Source: Thermocatellispora tengchongensis (GTDB lineage: Bacteria; Actinomycetota; Actinomycetes; Streptosporangiales; Streptosporangiaceae). Taken from it: DNA of 64,000 bases. Numbering within the stretch: position 1 is the stretch's first letter; every line of letters begins with the position of its first letter. Positions 25,241-33,696 of this stretch are shown one piece after another. The notes below the pieces were generated by a model that did not search any database, was not told the DNA's origin, and was given only the letters and a program-made list of their open reading frames with translations. The translations under genes were made by a program, and so were the position numbers. The DNA lies in the NCBI RefSeq assembly GCF_014202315.1, contig NZ_JACHGN010000023.1, positions 1 through 64,000 of the forward strand, read 5' to 3'.

Positions 25241-26334
25241 CCAGCACGACGCAGAAGACCCGGGCACAGACCGGGCCGGCGCCCACGACCCGCCGCGCGA
25301 GCCGGTTCCTCCTGCTCGTGGCCGCGCTCATCGTCGCCGTCGTCGTCTCGACCTGGCTGGCGGTGAGCATCGGCGCGGTGCACGTCGCCCTGCCCCAAAC
25401 CTGGGGCATCGTCGCCGACCGCCTCGTCCCCGGCGTCCTGCCGCGCACCTGGACCCCGGTGCAGGAGCAGATCGTGTGGGAGTTCCGGCTGCCGCGCGCG
25501 CTGCTGGCGCTGCTGGTCGGGGCCGGGCTGGCGGTGGTCGGGGCGGTGCTGCAGGCGCTGGTGCGCAACCCGCTGGCCGACCCGTTCCTGATGGGCATCT
25601 CCTCCGGCGCCTCGTTCGGGGCGGTGCTCGTGCTGATCCTGGGCGCCTCGGCGCTGGGCGGGCTGTCGCTGTCGGCGGCCGCCTTCGCCGGCTCCCTGCT
25701 CGCGCTCGCCCTGGTGTACGTGCTGGCGCAGCGGGCCGGACGCCTCACCCCGTCGCGGCTGCTGCTGGCCGGGGTCGCGCTGGCGTACCTGTTCCAGGCC
25801 GCGTACAGCTTCGTGCTGCAACTGGCCCAGAGCGGCCGGGCCGCCCAGCAGGTGTTGTTCTGGCTGATGGGCAGCCTCGGCGGCGCCCGCTGGCACATGC
25901 TGCCGCTGCCGGCCGTCGTCCTGGCGGCCGGGGTGGCGTACCTGCTGGCCCAGTACCGCCCGCTGAACGCGCTGGCCGCCGGGGAGGAGACCGCCGTCTC
26001 GCTCGGCGTGAACGTGAACCGTTTCCGGGCGACGCTGTTCGTGCTGACCTCGCTGCTGGTCGGCGTGCTGGTGGCCACCAGCGGCGCCATCGCGTTCGTC
26101 GGCCTGATCGTGCCGCACGCCGCCCGGCTGCTCGTCGGCGCCGACCACCGCCGGGTGCTGCCCGTCACCGCCCTGCTCGGCGCGGTGTTCCTTCAGCTCG
26201 TGGACATCGCGGCCCGCACCGTCAACGCACCTCAGGAACTGGCGCTCACCATCGTCACCGCGCTGTTCGGCGTGCCGTTCTTCCTGTGGCTGCTGCGCCG
26301 CCGCTCGGTGGACCGGGCGGTGAGCGTCACGTGA
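25237..26334 (+). CDS. FecCD-family permease
   Basis: This 365-residue polytopic membrane protein of the BtuC/FecCD family has a GTG start overlapping the upstream stop (GTGA). Motifs include FRLPRALLALLVGAGLAVVG, VRNPLADPFLMGISSGASFG, SLGVNVNRFRATLF and GAIAFVGLIVPHAARLL. Ten helices are expected. Two copies form the channel. A Thr/Arg-rich N-terminal tail of ~22 residues precedes the first helix. Confidence 0.93.
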   Translation: MTSTTQKTRAQTGPAPTTRRASRFLLLVAALIVAVVVSTWLAVSIGAVHVALPQTWGIVADRLVPGVLPRTWTPVQEQIVWEFRLPRALLALLVGAGLAVVGAVLQALVRNPLADPFLMGISSGASFGAVLVLILGASALGGLSLSAAAFAGSLLALALVYVLAQRAGRLTPSRLLLAGVALAYLFQAAYSFVLQLAQSGRAAQQVLFWLMGSLGGARWHMLPLPAVVLAAGVAYLLAQYRPLNALAAGEETAVSLGVNVNRFRATLFVLTSLLVGVLVATSGAIAFVGLIVPHAARLLVGADHRRVLPVTALLGAVFLQLVDIAARTVNAPQELALTIVTALFGVPFFLWLLRRRSVDRAVSVT

Positions 26335-27074
26335 AACTCGACCTGCGCGCGGTCTCCGTCTCCCTCGACGGCCATCCGATCGTGCACGAGGCCGACCTGC
26401 TGGTGGACGACGGCGAGTTCGTCGGCCTGGTCGGGCCGAACGGCTGCGGCAAGTCCACCCTGCTGCGCACGATCTACCGGGCGCTTCGCCCCTCGGCCGG
26501 GCTCATCACCGTGGACGGCGACGACGTGCACCGCCTGCCCGCCCGCCAGGCCGCCCGGCGTACCGCCGTGGTCGCCCAGGAGACCCCGCCCGACCTGGAC
26601 TTCACCGTGGCCGAGATCGTGCTCATGGGACGCACCCCGTACAGGATCGCCCCGGCCGCGGACGAGGAGGTGTGCGCGCGCTCGCTGGACCGCGTGGGCC
26701 TGACCGGGGCCGCCGGCCGCGTCTTCGCCACCCTGTCCGGCGGCGAGAAGCAGCGCGTCCTGCTCGCCCGCGCCCTGGCCCAGCAGACCCGCCTGCTGCT
26801 GCTGGACGAGCCCACCGCCCACCTGGACATCCGCCACCAGGTGGAGCTCCTGCACCTGGTGCGCGAGCTGGGCATCGCCACGCTGGCCGTCCTGCACGAC
26901 CTCAACCAGGCCGCCGCCTTCTGCGACCGCCTCTACGTCATGAACGCCGGCCGGATCCTGGCCGGCGGCCCGCCCGAACAGGTCCTCACCCCGGACCTGA
27001 TCAGTCAGGTGTACGGCGTGCGCGCCGTGCGCCGCACCCAGCTCGTCTTCGAGCGGCTCAAGGAGGAGCGGTGA
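26331..27074 (+). CDS. FecE/BtuD-type ABC ATPase
   Basis: This 247-residue ATPase has Walker A GPNGCGKSTLL, signature LSGGEKQRV, Walker B LLLLDEPTAH and the switch His in VLHDLNQAAAF. It belongs to the iron-siderophore/cobalamin/heme ATPase class. A GTG start overlaps the permease stop by four bases. With the two preceding genes it completes a BCD-type importer. The end of the gene, AAGGAGGAGCG, also serves as ribosome site for the next GTG. Confidence 0.94.
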   Translation: MKLDLRAVSVSLDGHPIVHEADLLVDDGEFVGLVGPNGCGKSTLLRTIYRALRPSAGLITVDGDDVHRLPARQAARRTAVVAQETPPDLDFTVAEIVLMGRTPYRIAPAADEEVCARSLDRVGLTGAAGRVFATLSGGEKQRVLLARALAQQTRLLLLDEPTAHLDIRHQVELLHLVRELGIATLAVLHDLNQAAAFCDRLYVMNAGRILAGGPPEQVLTPDLISQVYGVRAVRRTQLVFERLKEER

Positions 27075-28789
27075 TCCCCCGACTACTGGCCCTGTCGCCG
27101 TCCATCGGATGGCGCCTGGCGGGGCTCGTGCTGTTGCTGCTGTCCATCACGGCGACCTACGTCGGCCAGGGCGTGCTCGTCGCCCAGGCGCTGGCCCGGA
27201 TCTTCGCCGGCCGGGATGCGGGCTCGATCCTGTGGCTCGTCGCCGCCGTCGTCGTGCTGCAACTGGCCCGCAGCGCCGCGCTGGCCGTCCGCGAATCCCT
27301 CGCGCTGCGGGCCTCGGGCGCGGTCAAAGCCGAGCTGCGCCGCCGCCTGACCGGCAAACTGCTGCGGCTCGGACCCGCCTACGCCCAGCGCGTGCGTACC
27401 GGCGCGGCCCAGACCACGCTGGTGGACGGCATCGAGACCGCCGACGCCTACGTGGGCAGGTTCCTTCCCCAGGTGATCGCCGCGGTCCTCGGCGCGATCG
27501 CCGTGACCGCCTACCTGTTCACGCTGGACCCGCTGGTCGGCGGCGTGGTGCTGGCCTGTGCGCTGCTGCTGCCCGTGCTGCCGCTGGCCTCGGACCGCAT
27601 CCTGCGGGCGCGCAACGCCGCCTGGTTCCGGGGCTACAAGGGCCTGTACGCCGAGAACCTCGACGCGCTGCAGGGCATGACCACGCTCAAGGCGTTCAAC
27701 GCCAGCACCCGGCGCGGCGCCGAGCTGGCCCGCCTGGCCGAGCGGTTCTGCCGCGACTCCATCCGGCTGATGGCCATCGTCATCGGCTACGTCGGCGGCG
27801 TGGCGCTCATCATCGGCCTGGGCACCGCCGTCGCGCTCGGCGCCGGCGCCCTGCGCCTGGCCGCCGGTGAGCTGACCGTCACCGAACTGCTGATCATCCT
27901 CCTGCTGACCGCCGAGAGCTTCCGGCCCCTGAAGGAGCTGGAGGCGGCCTACCACTCCAGCTACAACGCCGTCCCCTCGCTCAAGGCCGTCTTCGAGATC
28001 CTCGACACTCCCGAACCCGCGCAGGGCACAACCCCGCTCGGCCTGACCGGTCCGCCGTCGGTGACCTTCGACGCAGTGACGTTCAGCTACCCGGGCCGCC
28101 GCCGTCCCGCTCTCGACCGCTTCCATCTCGACGTCGCCCCGGGCGAACGCGTCGCCCTGGTCGGCCGCTCGGGCGCGGGCAAGACCACCGTCGCCTCCCT
28201 GCTGCTGCGCTGGTTCGACCCCGACGCCGGCCGCATCACCGTCAACGGCATCGACGTGCGCGACCTGCCCCTGGAGCGGCTGCGCGCCCTCGTCGCCGTC
28301 GTCTCCCAGGACACCTACCTCTTCCACGGCTCCGTCCGCCGCAACCTGGCCCTGGCCCGGCCCGACGCCACCGCAGGCCGGCTCGAAGCCGCCGCCCGCG
28401 CCGCCCAGGCCCATGAGTTCATCACCGCGCTGCCCGACGGCTACGACACCGTCGTCGGCGAACGCGGGCTGAAACTGTCCGGTGGCGAACGCCAGCGCAT
28501 CGCCATCGCCCGCGCCCTGCTCAAGGACGCCCCCATCCTGATCCTGGACGAGGCCACCTCCAGCGTTGACGCGGCCAACGAGTCCGCCATCCAGCACGCT
28601 CTCGACACCCTGTCCGGCGGCCGGACCACGCTGATGATCGCCCACCGGCTGTCCACGGTCCGAACCGCGGACCGGGTCATCGTCATGGCCGATGGCCGCA
28701 TCCAGGAGGCCGGGCCGCCCGGCGAACTCCTGGCCGGCCAGGGCGCGTATGCCCGGCTGGTCGCCGCGCAGAACGGAGCGAGCCGATGA
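27071..28789 (+). CDS. ABC membrane/ATPase half-transporter 1 (CydD/YbtP-like)
   Basis: GTG at 27071 overlaps the FecE-type stop. The 572-residue protein has six helices (~1-310) and a nucleotide-binding domain with Walker A GRSGAGKTT, signature LSGGERQRI and Walker B ILILDEATSS. The membrane part has the CydD/CydC look (TTLVDGIETADAYVGRFLPQ; ENLDALQGMTTLKAFNA). Such proteins occur as heterodimers, either exporters (CydDC, bacteriocin exporters) or siderophore importers and reductase-coupled importers (YbtPQ, IrtAB). It pairs with the next gene. Export of the RiPP or uptake of its metal complex are both possible. Confidence 0.9.
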   Translation: MIPRLLALSPSIGWRLAGLVLLLLSITATYVGQGVLVAQALARIFAGRDAGSILWLVAAVVVLQLARSAALAVRESLALRASGAVKAELRRRLTGKLLRLGPAYAQRVRTGAAQTTLVDGIETADAYVGRFLPQVIAAVLGAIAVTAYLFTLDPLVGGVVLACALLLPVLPLASDRILRARNAAWFRGYKGLYAENLDALQGMTTLKAFNASTRRGAELARLAERFCRDSIRLMAIVIGYVGGVALIIGLGTAVALGAGALRLAAGELTVTELLIILLLTAESFRPLKELEAAYHSSYNAVPSLKAVFEILDTPEPAQGTTPLGLTGPPSVTFDAVTFSYPGRRRPALDRFHLDVAPGERVALVGRSGAGKTTVASLLLRWFDPDAGRITVNGIDVRDLPLERLRALVAVVSQDTYLFHGSVRRNLALARPDATAGRLEAAARAAQAHEFITALPDGYDTVVGERGLKLSGGERQRIAIARALLKDAPILILDEATSSVDAANESAIQHALDTLSGGRTTLMIAHRLSTVRTADRVIVMADGRIQEAGPPGELLAGQGAYARLVAAQNGASR

Positions 28790-30561
28790 CCACCGCCACC
28801 GCGACCACCGCGACCACCACGACCGTCCGTCCCGGCTCCCGGTTCCGGCCCATCCTGGCCCTGCTCGGCCCGCACCGGCCGCTGCTGGTGACCGCGATCG
28901 TCAGCGGCATCGCCCACCACCTGGTCGTGCTCGCCTCGGCGGGCGTCGGAGCCTGGGTGGTCAGCCGTGCCATCACCGGAGCCACCGCCGACGACCTGCG
29001 CGGCGGCCTGATCACCCTCGGCCTCCTGCTGCCGCTGCTCGCCCTCACCCCGTGGCTGGAGTCCTACCTCGCCCACGTGGCCGCCTTCCGCGTGCTGGCC
29101 GACGTGCGCGGACGCGTCTACGCCGCCTTCGAGCGCCTGGCACCCGGCTACCTGCTCCAGCGCCGCTCCGGCGACCTCGGGGCCGCGGCCATCTCCGACG
29201 TGGAGCAGCTGGAGCTGTGGTTCGCCCACACCCTCAGCCCGCTGATCAGCGCCGTCACCGTCCCCGTCGCCGCACTGACCGCCCTGGCCGTCTTCCACCC
29301 GGCCCTGGCCCTGGCGCTGGCACCCGCGCTGATCCTGCTCGCCCTCCTGCCCGCCTGGCTGCGCAAACGGGCCGCCGCCCAGGGCGCGCGGCTGCGCGCC
29401 GAGCTCGGCGAGCTCAACGCCGAAGCCGTCGACACTCTCCAAGGGCTGCGCGAACTGCTCACCTCCGGCGCCGGGGGCCGCCAGCTCGACCGCCTCACCG
29501 GTCACGATCGGCGGCTCTTGGACGCCAAGCTCGCCCACGGCCGGCGCTCCGGCCTCGAACACGCCGTCACCAACGCGGCCACCACGTTCGGCCTGCTCGC
29601 CGTCCTCATCACCGCGGCCCTGCTGACCTCGGCAGGCAGCCTGCAACCGGCGCTGTTCCCCGTCGCCGTCGTCCTGGCCGCCACCACCTTCGCCCCGGTC
29701 ATCGCCGTCACCGACGTGGCCCGCGACCTCAACCTCGTCATCGCCGCCGGCGACCGCATCATGACCATCCTCACCACCCCGGCCCCTGTCACCGACCGCG
29801 TCACCACACCGCCACCCGGCCCCGTCGAGCCGCGGGTCCGCTTCACCGATGTCCGCTTCCGCTACGCCGCGGACCTGCCCGAAGCCGTCGCCGGCGTCAC
29901 CTTCGACATCGCACCCGGCGAGAGCGTCGCGCTGGTCGGCCACTCGGGAGCGGGCAAGTCCACCTGCGCCAGCCTGCTCATGCGCTTCTGGGACGTCACC
30001 GGCGGCGCGATCACCATCGGCGGCCACGACCTGCGCGACTTCCCGCAAGAGGACCTGCGCCGCCTGATCACCCTCGTCCCCCAGGACGTCTACCTGTTCA
30101 ACATCCCGATCCGCGACAACATCCGCCTGGGCCGCCCCGACGCCACCGAGGAGGAGGTGGAGACCGCCGCGCGGGCGGCCCACGCCCACGAGTTCATCAC
30201 CGGCCTGCCCGACGGCTACGACACCCTGCCCGGCGAGCTCGGCGCCCGCCTGTCCGGCGGCCAGCGTCAGCGCATCGCCATCGCCCGCGCCCTGCTCAAG
30301 GACGCCCCCATCCTGATCATGGACGAGGCCGTCTCCAACCTCGACGCCGAAAGCGAACAGGAGGTCGCCGCCGCCATGACCGCCGCCCGGCGCGACCGCA
30401 CCACCCTGATCATCGCCCACCGCCTGTCCACCATCCGCACCGCCGACCGCGTCATCGTCCTGGACAACGGCCGGATCGCCGAGACCGGCGCCCACGACGA
30501 CCTCCTGACCCACGACGGCGCCTACACCCGGCTCCTGGCCGGCCAACTGACAGCGACGTGA
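28786..30561 (+). CDS. ABC membrane/ATPase half-transporter 2
   Basis: This 591-residue partner overlaps the previous gene by ATGA. It has a Thr/Ala-rich N-terminus, six helices and an ATPase domain with Walker A GHSGAGKST, signature LSGGQRQRI and Walker B ILIMDEAVSN. The Walker B ends with the catalytic Glu, so both sites look active. Its membrane domain carries RSGDLGAAAISDVEQLELWFAH, an exporter-fold loop. It is the last gene of the operon; only six bases separate its stop from a convergent sugar permease gene, and no terminator hairpin was seen. Confidence 0.9.
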   Translation: MTTATATTATTTTVRPGSRFRPILALLGPHRPLLVTAIVSGIAHHLVVLASAGVGAWVVSRAITGATADDLRGGLITLGLLLPLLALTPWLESYLAHVAAFRVLADVRGRVYAAFERLAPGYLLQRRSGDLGAAAISDVEQLELWFAHTLSPLISAVTVPVAALTALAVFHPALALALAPALILLALLPAWLRKRAAAQGARLRAELGELNAEAVDTLQGLRELLTSGAGGRQLDRLTGHDRRLLDAKLAHGRRSGLEHAVTNAATTFGLLAVLITAALLTSAGSLQPALFPVAVVLAATTFAPVIAVTDVARDLNLVIAAGDRIMTILTTPAPVTDRVTTPPPGPVEPRVRFTDVRFRYAADLPEAVAGVTFDIAPGESVALVGHSGAGKSTCASLLMRFWDVTGGAITIGGHDLRDFPQEDLRRLITLVPQDVYLFNIPIRDNIRLGRPDATEEEVETAARAAHAHEFITGLPDGYDTLPGELGARLSGGQRQRIAIARALLKDAPILIMDEAVSNLDAESEQEVAAAMTAARRDRTTLIIAHRLSTIRTADRVIVLDNGRIAETGAHDDLLTHDGAYTRLLAGQLTAT

Positions 30562-30567
30562 TCGTCC

Positions 30568-31398
30568 TCAGCGGCCGCCGATGCCGGTCAGGGTGATGCC
30601 GCGGACGAAGGCCTTCTGGGCGAGGAAGAAGAGAACCACGATCGGCACGATGGTGAGCGTCGAGACGGCCATCATGTGGTGGTAGGCGGTCGTGTACTGC
30701 CCCTGGAACAGGCTCAGGCCGATGGCCAGGGTGTACTTGTCCTGGTCGCGCAGGTAGATCAGCGGGCCGAGCAGGTTGTTCCAGTTGCCGATCACCGAGA
30801 ACACCGTCACGGCGGCGATGGCCGGCTTGGCCAGGGGCAGCATAATCGACCACAGGATCCTGGCGTGGGAGGCCCCGTCGATGCGGGCGGCGTCGGAGAG
30901 TTCCTGCGGGATGGTGCGGAAGAACTGCCTGAACAGGAAGATGTAGTAGGCGTAGCCGAACCAGGCGGGCAGCACGAGGGGCCAGTAGGTGTTGACCATG
31001 CCCAGCTCAGTGAACATCAGGAACTGCGGCACCAGCGTGATCTCCGCCGGGATCATCATCGTCGCGATCATCGCGGCGAACATGATCCCGCGGCCGCGCG
31101 CGGGCAGCCGGGCGAAGGCGTAGGCGGGCAGGATGCTCGACACGAGCGTCCCCGTCACGGCCAGCACGGTGATCAGCAGCGTGTTCACCAGGAATCGGGT
31201 GAAGGGGAGCTGGGTCCACGCGTCGGGGAAGTTGTGCCACTCGAAGCTGGAGGGCACGAACTCCGGCGGGAAGGCCAGCACCTCGTCCCCGGACTTCAAC
31301 GCGGTCGTCACCATCCACAGGAACGGCAGCAGGTAGACGACGGCGCCGCCGCACAGCAGCAGGTAGGCCAGCAGCCTGGGCGTGTTCCGCCGCATCAT
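30568..31398 (-). CDS. Sugar ABC permease (MalG type), fucosidase operon
   Basis: This 276-residue membrane protein is the last gene of the leftward lyase/fucosidase operon. The EAA loop reads ELSDAARIDGASHARILWSI. Start ATG overlaps the upstream permease stop (ATGA) and has GAGGTGG before it; a second ATG follows directly. It ends IRGITLTGIGGR-like, close to other MalG proteins. No ATPase is encoded in this operon either. Confidence 0.92.
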   Translation of the reverse strand: MMRRNTPRLLAYLLLCGGAVVYLLPFLWMVTTALKSGDEVLAFPPEFVPSSFEWHNFPDAWTQLPFTRFLVNTLLITVLAVTGTLVSSILPAYAFARLPARGRGIMFAAMIATMMIPAEITLVPQFLMFTELGMVNTYWPLVLPAWFGYAYYIFLFRQFFRTIPQELSDAARIDGASHARILWSIMLPLAKPAIAAVTVFSVIGNWNNLLGPLIYLRDQDKYTLAIGLSLFQGQYTTAYHHMMAVSTLTIVPIVVLFFLAQKAFVRGITLTGIGGR

Positions 31399-32282
31399 GC
31401 CACCTCGTAGTGGACCCACCGGCGTGCCAGCCGGAACTGCACCAGTGTGACGAGGATGACCACGGCGAACAGCGCCCAGGACAGGGCCGCCGCGTATCCC
31501 ATGTCGAAGTACTCGAACGCCTGCCGGTAGACGTACAGGCCGAGCAGGAGCGTGGCGTTGGCCGGGCCGCCCTTGGTCATCACCAGCACCAGCACGTACG
31601 CCTGGAGGCTGGCGATGAAGCCGGTCACGACGTTGAAGAACACCACCGGCGAGAGCATGGGCACGGTGATGTGGCGCAGCCTGCGCCACCATCCCGCCCC
31701 GTCGATCATCGCGGCCTCGTACAGCGACTGCGGTATGCCCTGCAGCCCGGCGAGGTAGATGACGATCGTGTTGCCCGCGCCCCAGATGCTCATGAGCACC
31801 AGCGCCGGGACCGCCCACTCCTCCGCCGTCAGCCACCCCGGCCCCTGGATGCCGGCCAGGCCGAGCAGGTAGTTGATCATGCCGAAGTCGGGATGCAGGA
31901 TGTTCACCCACAGCAGCGCGGTGGCGATGCCCGACACCACGGACGGGAGGTAGAAGATCGTCCGGAACGCGGCGATGCCCCGCAGCGGCAGGTTGAGCAG
32001 GAGCGCCAGGCCCAGCGTCGAGACGACGCCCAGACCCACCGACGCGGCGGCGAAGTAGACCGTGTTCCCCAGCGCGGTGTAGAAGACGGGGTCCTGCACC
32101 AGCTTCACGTAGTTGGCGGCGCCCACGAACGACGGGCTGGACAGCAGAGACCAGTCGGTGAAGCTGATCGCCGCGGAGGCCACGATCGGGCCGCCGCCGA
32201 ACAGCACGAACCCTAGGATCCACGGGGAGACGAAGAGGTAGAACCGCCTCGCCTCCCCGCGTGCCAGCGGCCCCTGTCTCAA
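31395..32282 (-). CDS. Sugar ABC permease (MalF type), fucosidase operon
   Basis: This 295-residue membrane protein has a TTG start that overlaps the binding-protein stop (TTGA). Helices start at RRFYLFVSPWILGFVLFGGG. The EAA loop is SLYEAAMIDGAGWWRRLRHI. It forms the channel with the MalG-type partner. The TTG may lower its synthesis relative to the binding protein. Confidence 0.9.
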   Translation of the reverse strand: MRQGPLARGEARRFYLFVSPWILGFVLFGGGPIVASAAISFTDWSLLSSPSFVGAANYVKLVQDPVFYTALGNTVYFAAASVGLGVVSTLGLALLLNLPLRGIAAFRTIFYLPSVVSGIATALLWVNILHPDFGMINYLLGLAGIQGPGWLTAEEWAVPALVLMSIWGAGNTIVIYLAGLQGIPQSLYEAAMIDGAGWWRRLRHITVPMLSPVVFFNVVTGFIASLQAYVLVLVMTKGGPANATLLLGLYVYRQAFEYFDMGYAAALSWALFAVVILVTLVQFRLARRWVHYEVA

Positions 32283-33688
32283 CGGTTCTCCACGAGGACG
32301 GGCGTGACGTCGTCACGGATCTTGCGCAGGCCCTCCGGCACGGCGATCCGCCCGGAGGCCATCCGGTCCCAGGTGGGCGTCGCGACGCTGACCACCTTGG
32401 GCCCGGCGGGCTGCCTGATGACGCCGTCGTTGGTCGCGTAGTCGTTCAGCGCCTTCTCCAGCAGGCCGGCGCCCTCGGGGGCGAGCTTGGACTCCAGGTA
32501 CGACGGCCAGGCCGACGTGCGCGACGGGCTGCCCCGCCCGGTGCTGCCCCACATGAAGATCTGCCCTGCCGGCGAGGTCAGCTCGTTGAGGTAGATCCAG
32601 GCCGCGTCCTTGGCCTTGCTCCCGGCGGTGATCGCGAACCCGCTGCCCACCGCGGAGGTGAAGCGGCCCTCCGGCCCCGAGGGCATGTCCGCCATCGCCC
32701 AGCGGAACCTGGCGTTGGCCGCCAGGTTGGGGGCGTTCCACGAGCCGTGCACGCCCATGGCGGCCCTGCCGATGCTGAACGGCTCGGCCTTCATCGCCTC
32801 GGCGTCGGCCGCGCTCGGCACGGCCTTGTGCTTGTGGAGCAGGTCGAACCAGGGGCGCAGCGCGTTGACCGCGCCTGGCTGGTCGATGAGGCACCGGGTC
32901 TCGGTGGGGTCGAGATACCGCCCGCCGTACGCCAGCAGGTACGTCGGGGTCAGGTCGGCGATGGGCGCGGGCAGGCCGGCCATGCCGAACACCTTCTCGG
33001 CGCCCTTGCCGCGGGCGAGCCTGACCGCGGCGTCGAGCATCTCCTCGATGGTCCACGAGGCGGTCGGGTAGGCCACGCCCGCGGCGTCGAACAGGTCCTT
33101 GTTGTAGAAGAGCAGCTTGGGCCCGCAGTCGTACGGCAGGCCGTACAACTGGCCGCCGCGCTCGAAGTAGCCGAGCGAGGGGCCGGTGAAGTCCTCCCGC
33201 TCGAAGCCGGGCTGCTTGGCCGCGTACGCGCTGACCGAGAGGAAGACGCCCTGCTTGACGAAGTTCGAGACCCACGAGTAGTGGCTGTACATGATGTCGG
33301 GCAGGCTCCCGCCCGCCGCCTGGGCCAGGTACTTCTGCAGGAACTGGGCGAAGGGCGTGATCTCCCTGCGCACCTCGATGTTCGGGTGGCGCCGCATGAA
33401 GAAGTGGTCGAACTGCTCCTGCCTGGGCAGGAACGCGGCCTCCCAGTGCGAGGCCACGGTGATGACGACCTTGGACGCCGGCTCGCCGATGGAGGCCGGC
33501 CAGGTGAGGCTCGCGTTTAGCTTCTCGGCCTCCGCGAAGGGGTACAGGTCGCCGCCGGGGCCGCCCGTCGAGCGTCCCTCCGCGGTCTGCGGGGTACGGG
33601 CCGTGCCGCCGCAGGCGGCGAGCGCGCCCACTGCTCCCAGCGCTCCCAGCCCTGTCAGCACGGCACGGCGCGAAGGATATGCGTCCAT
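32279..33688 (-). CDS. Sugar-binding lipoprotein, fucosidase operon
   Basis: This 469-residue protein has a signal with twin Arg (SRRAVLTG, residues 6-13) and lipobox LAAC (Cys26), so it may leave by Tat or Sec and be lipid-anchored. The body is solute-binding family 1 (QLYGLPYDCGPKLLFYNKDL, AAMGVHGSWNAPNLAANARF). It starts 8 bases after the GH29 stop. It should bind the oligosaccharides produced by the secreted lyase or the divergent hydrolase. Confidence 0.92.
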   Translation of the reverse strand: MDAYPSRRAVLTGLGALGAVGALAACGGTARTPQTAEGRSTGGPGGDLYPFAEAEKLNASLTWPASIGEPASKVVITVASHWEAAFLPRQEQFDHFFMRRHPNIEVRREITPFAQFLQKYLAQAAGGSLPDIMYSHYSWVSNFVKQGVFLSVSAYAAKQPGFEREDFTGPSLGYFERGGQLYGLPYDCGPKLLFYNKDLFDAAGVAYPTASWTIEEMLDAAVRLARGKGAEKVFGMAGLPAPIADLTPTYLLAYGGRYLDPTETRCLIDQPGAVNALRPWFDLLHKHKAVPSAADAEAMKAEPFSIGRAAMGVHGSWNAPNLAANARFRWAMADMPSGPEGRFTSAVGSGFAITAGSKAKDAAWIYLNELTSPAGQIFMWGSTGRGSPSRTSAWPSYLESKLAPEGAGLLEKALNDYATNDGVIRQPAGPKVVSVATPTWDRMASGRIAVPEGLRKIRDDVTPVLVENR

Positions 33689-33696
33689 GGTCTCTC

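Noticed and set aside
24206..27074. FecBCD-like genes as a plain vitamin B12 importer
   Set aside because: No cobalamin riboswitch-like leader or cob genes seen, and the genes are translationally coupled to RiPP enzymes; B12 remains possible but is less favoured.
28441..30546. 701-codon minus-strand open frame opposite the ABC half-transporters
   Set aside because: Low-complexity Gly/Glu/Val string opposite intact Walker and signature motifs.
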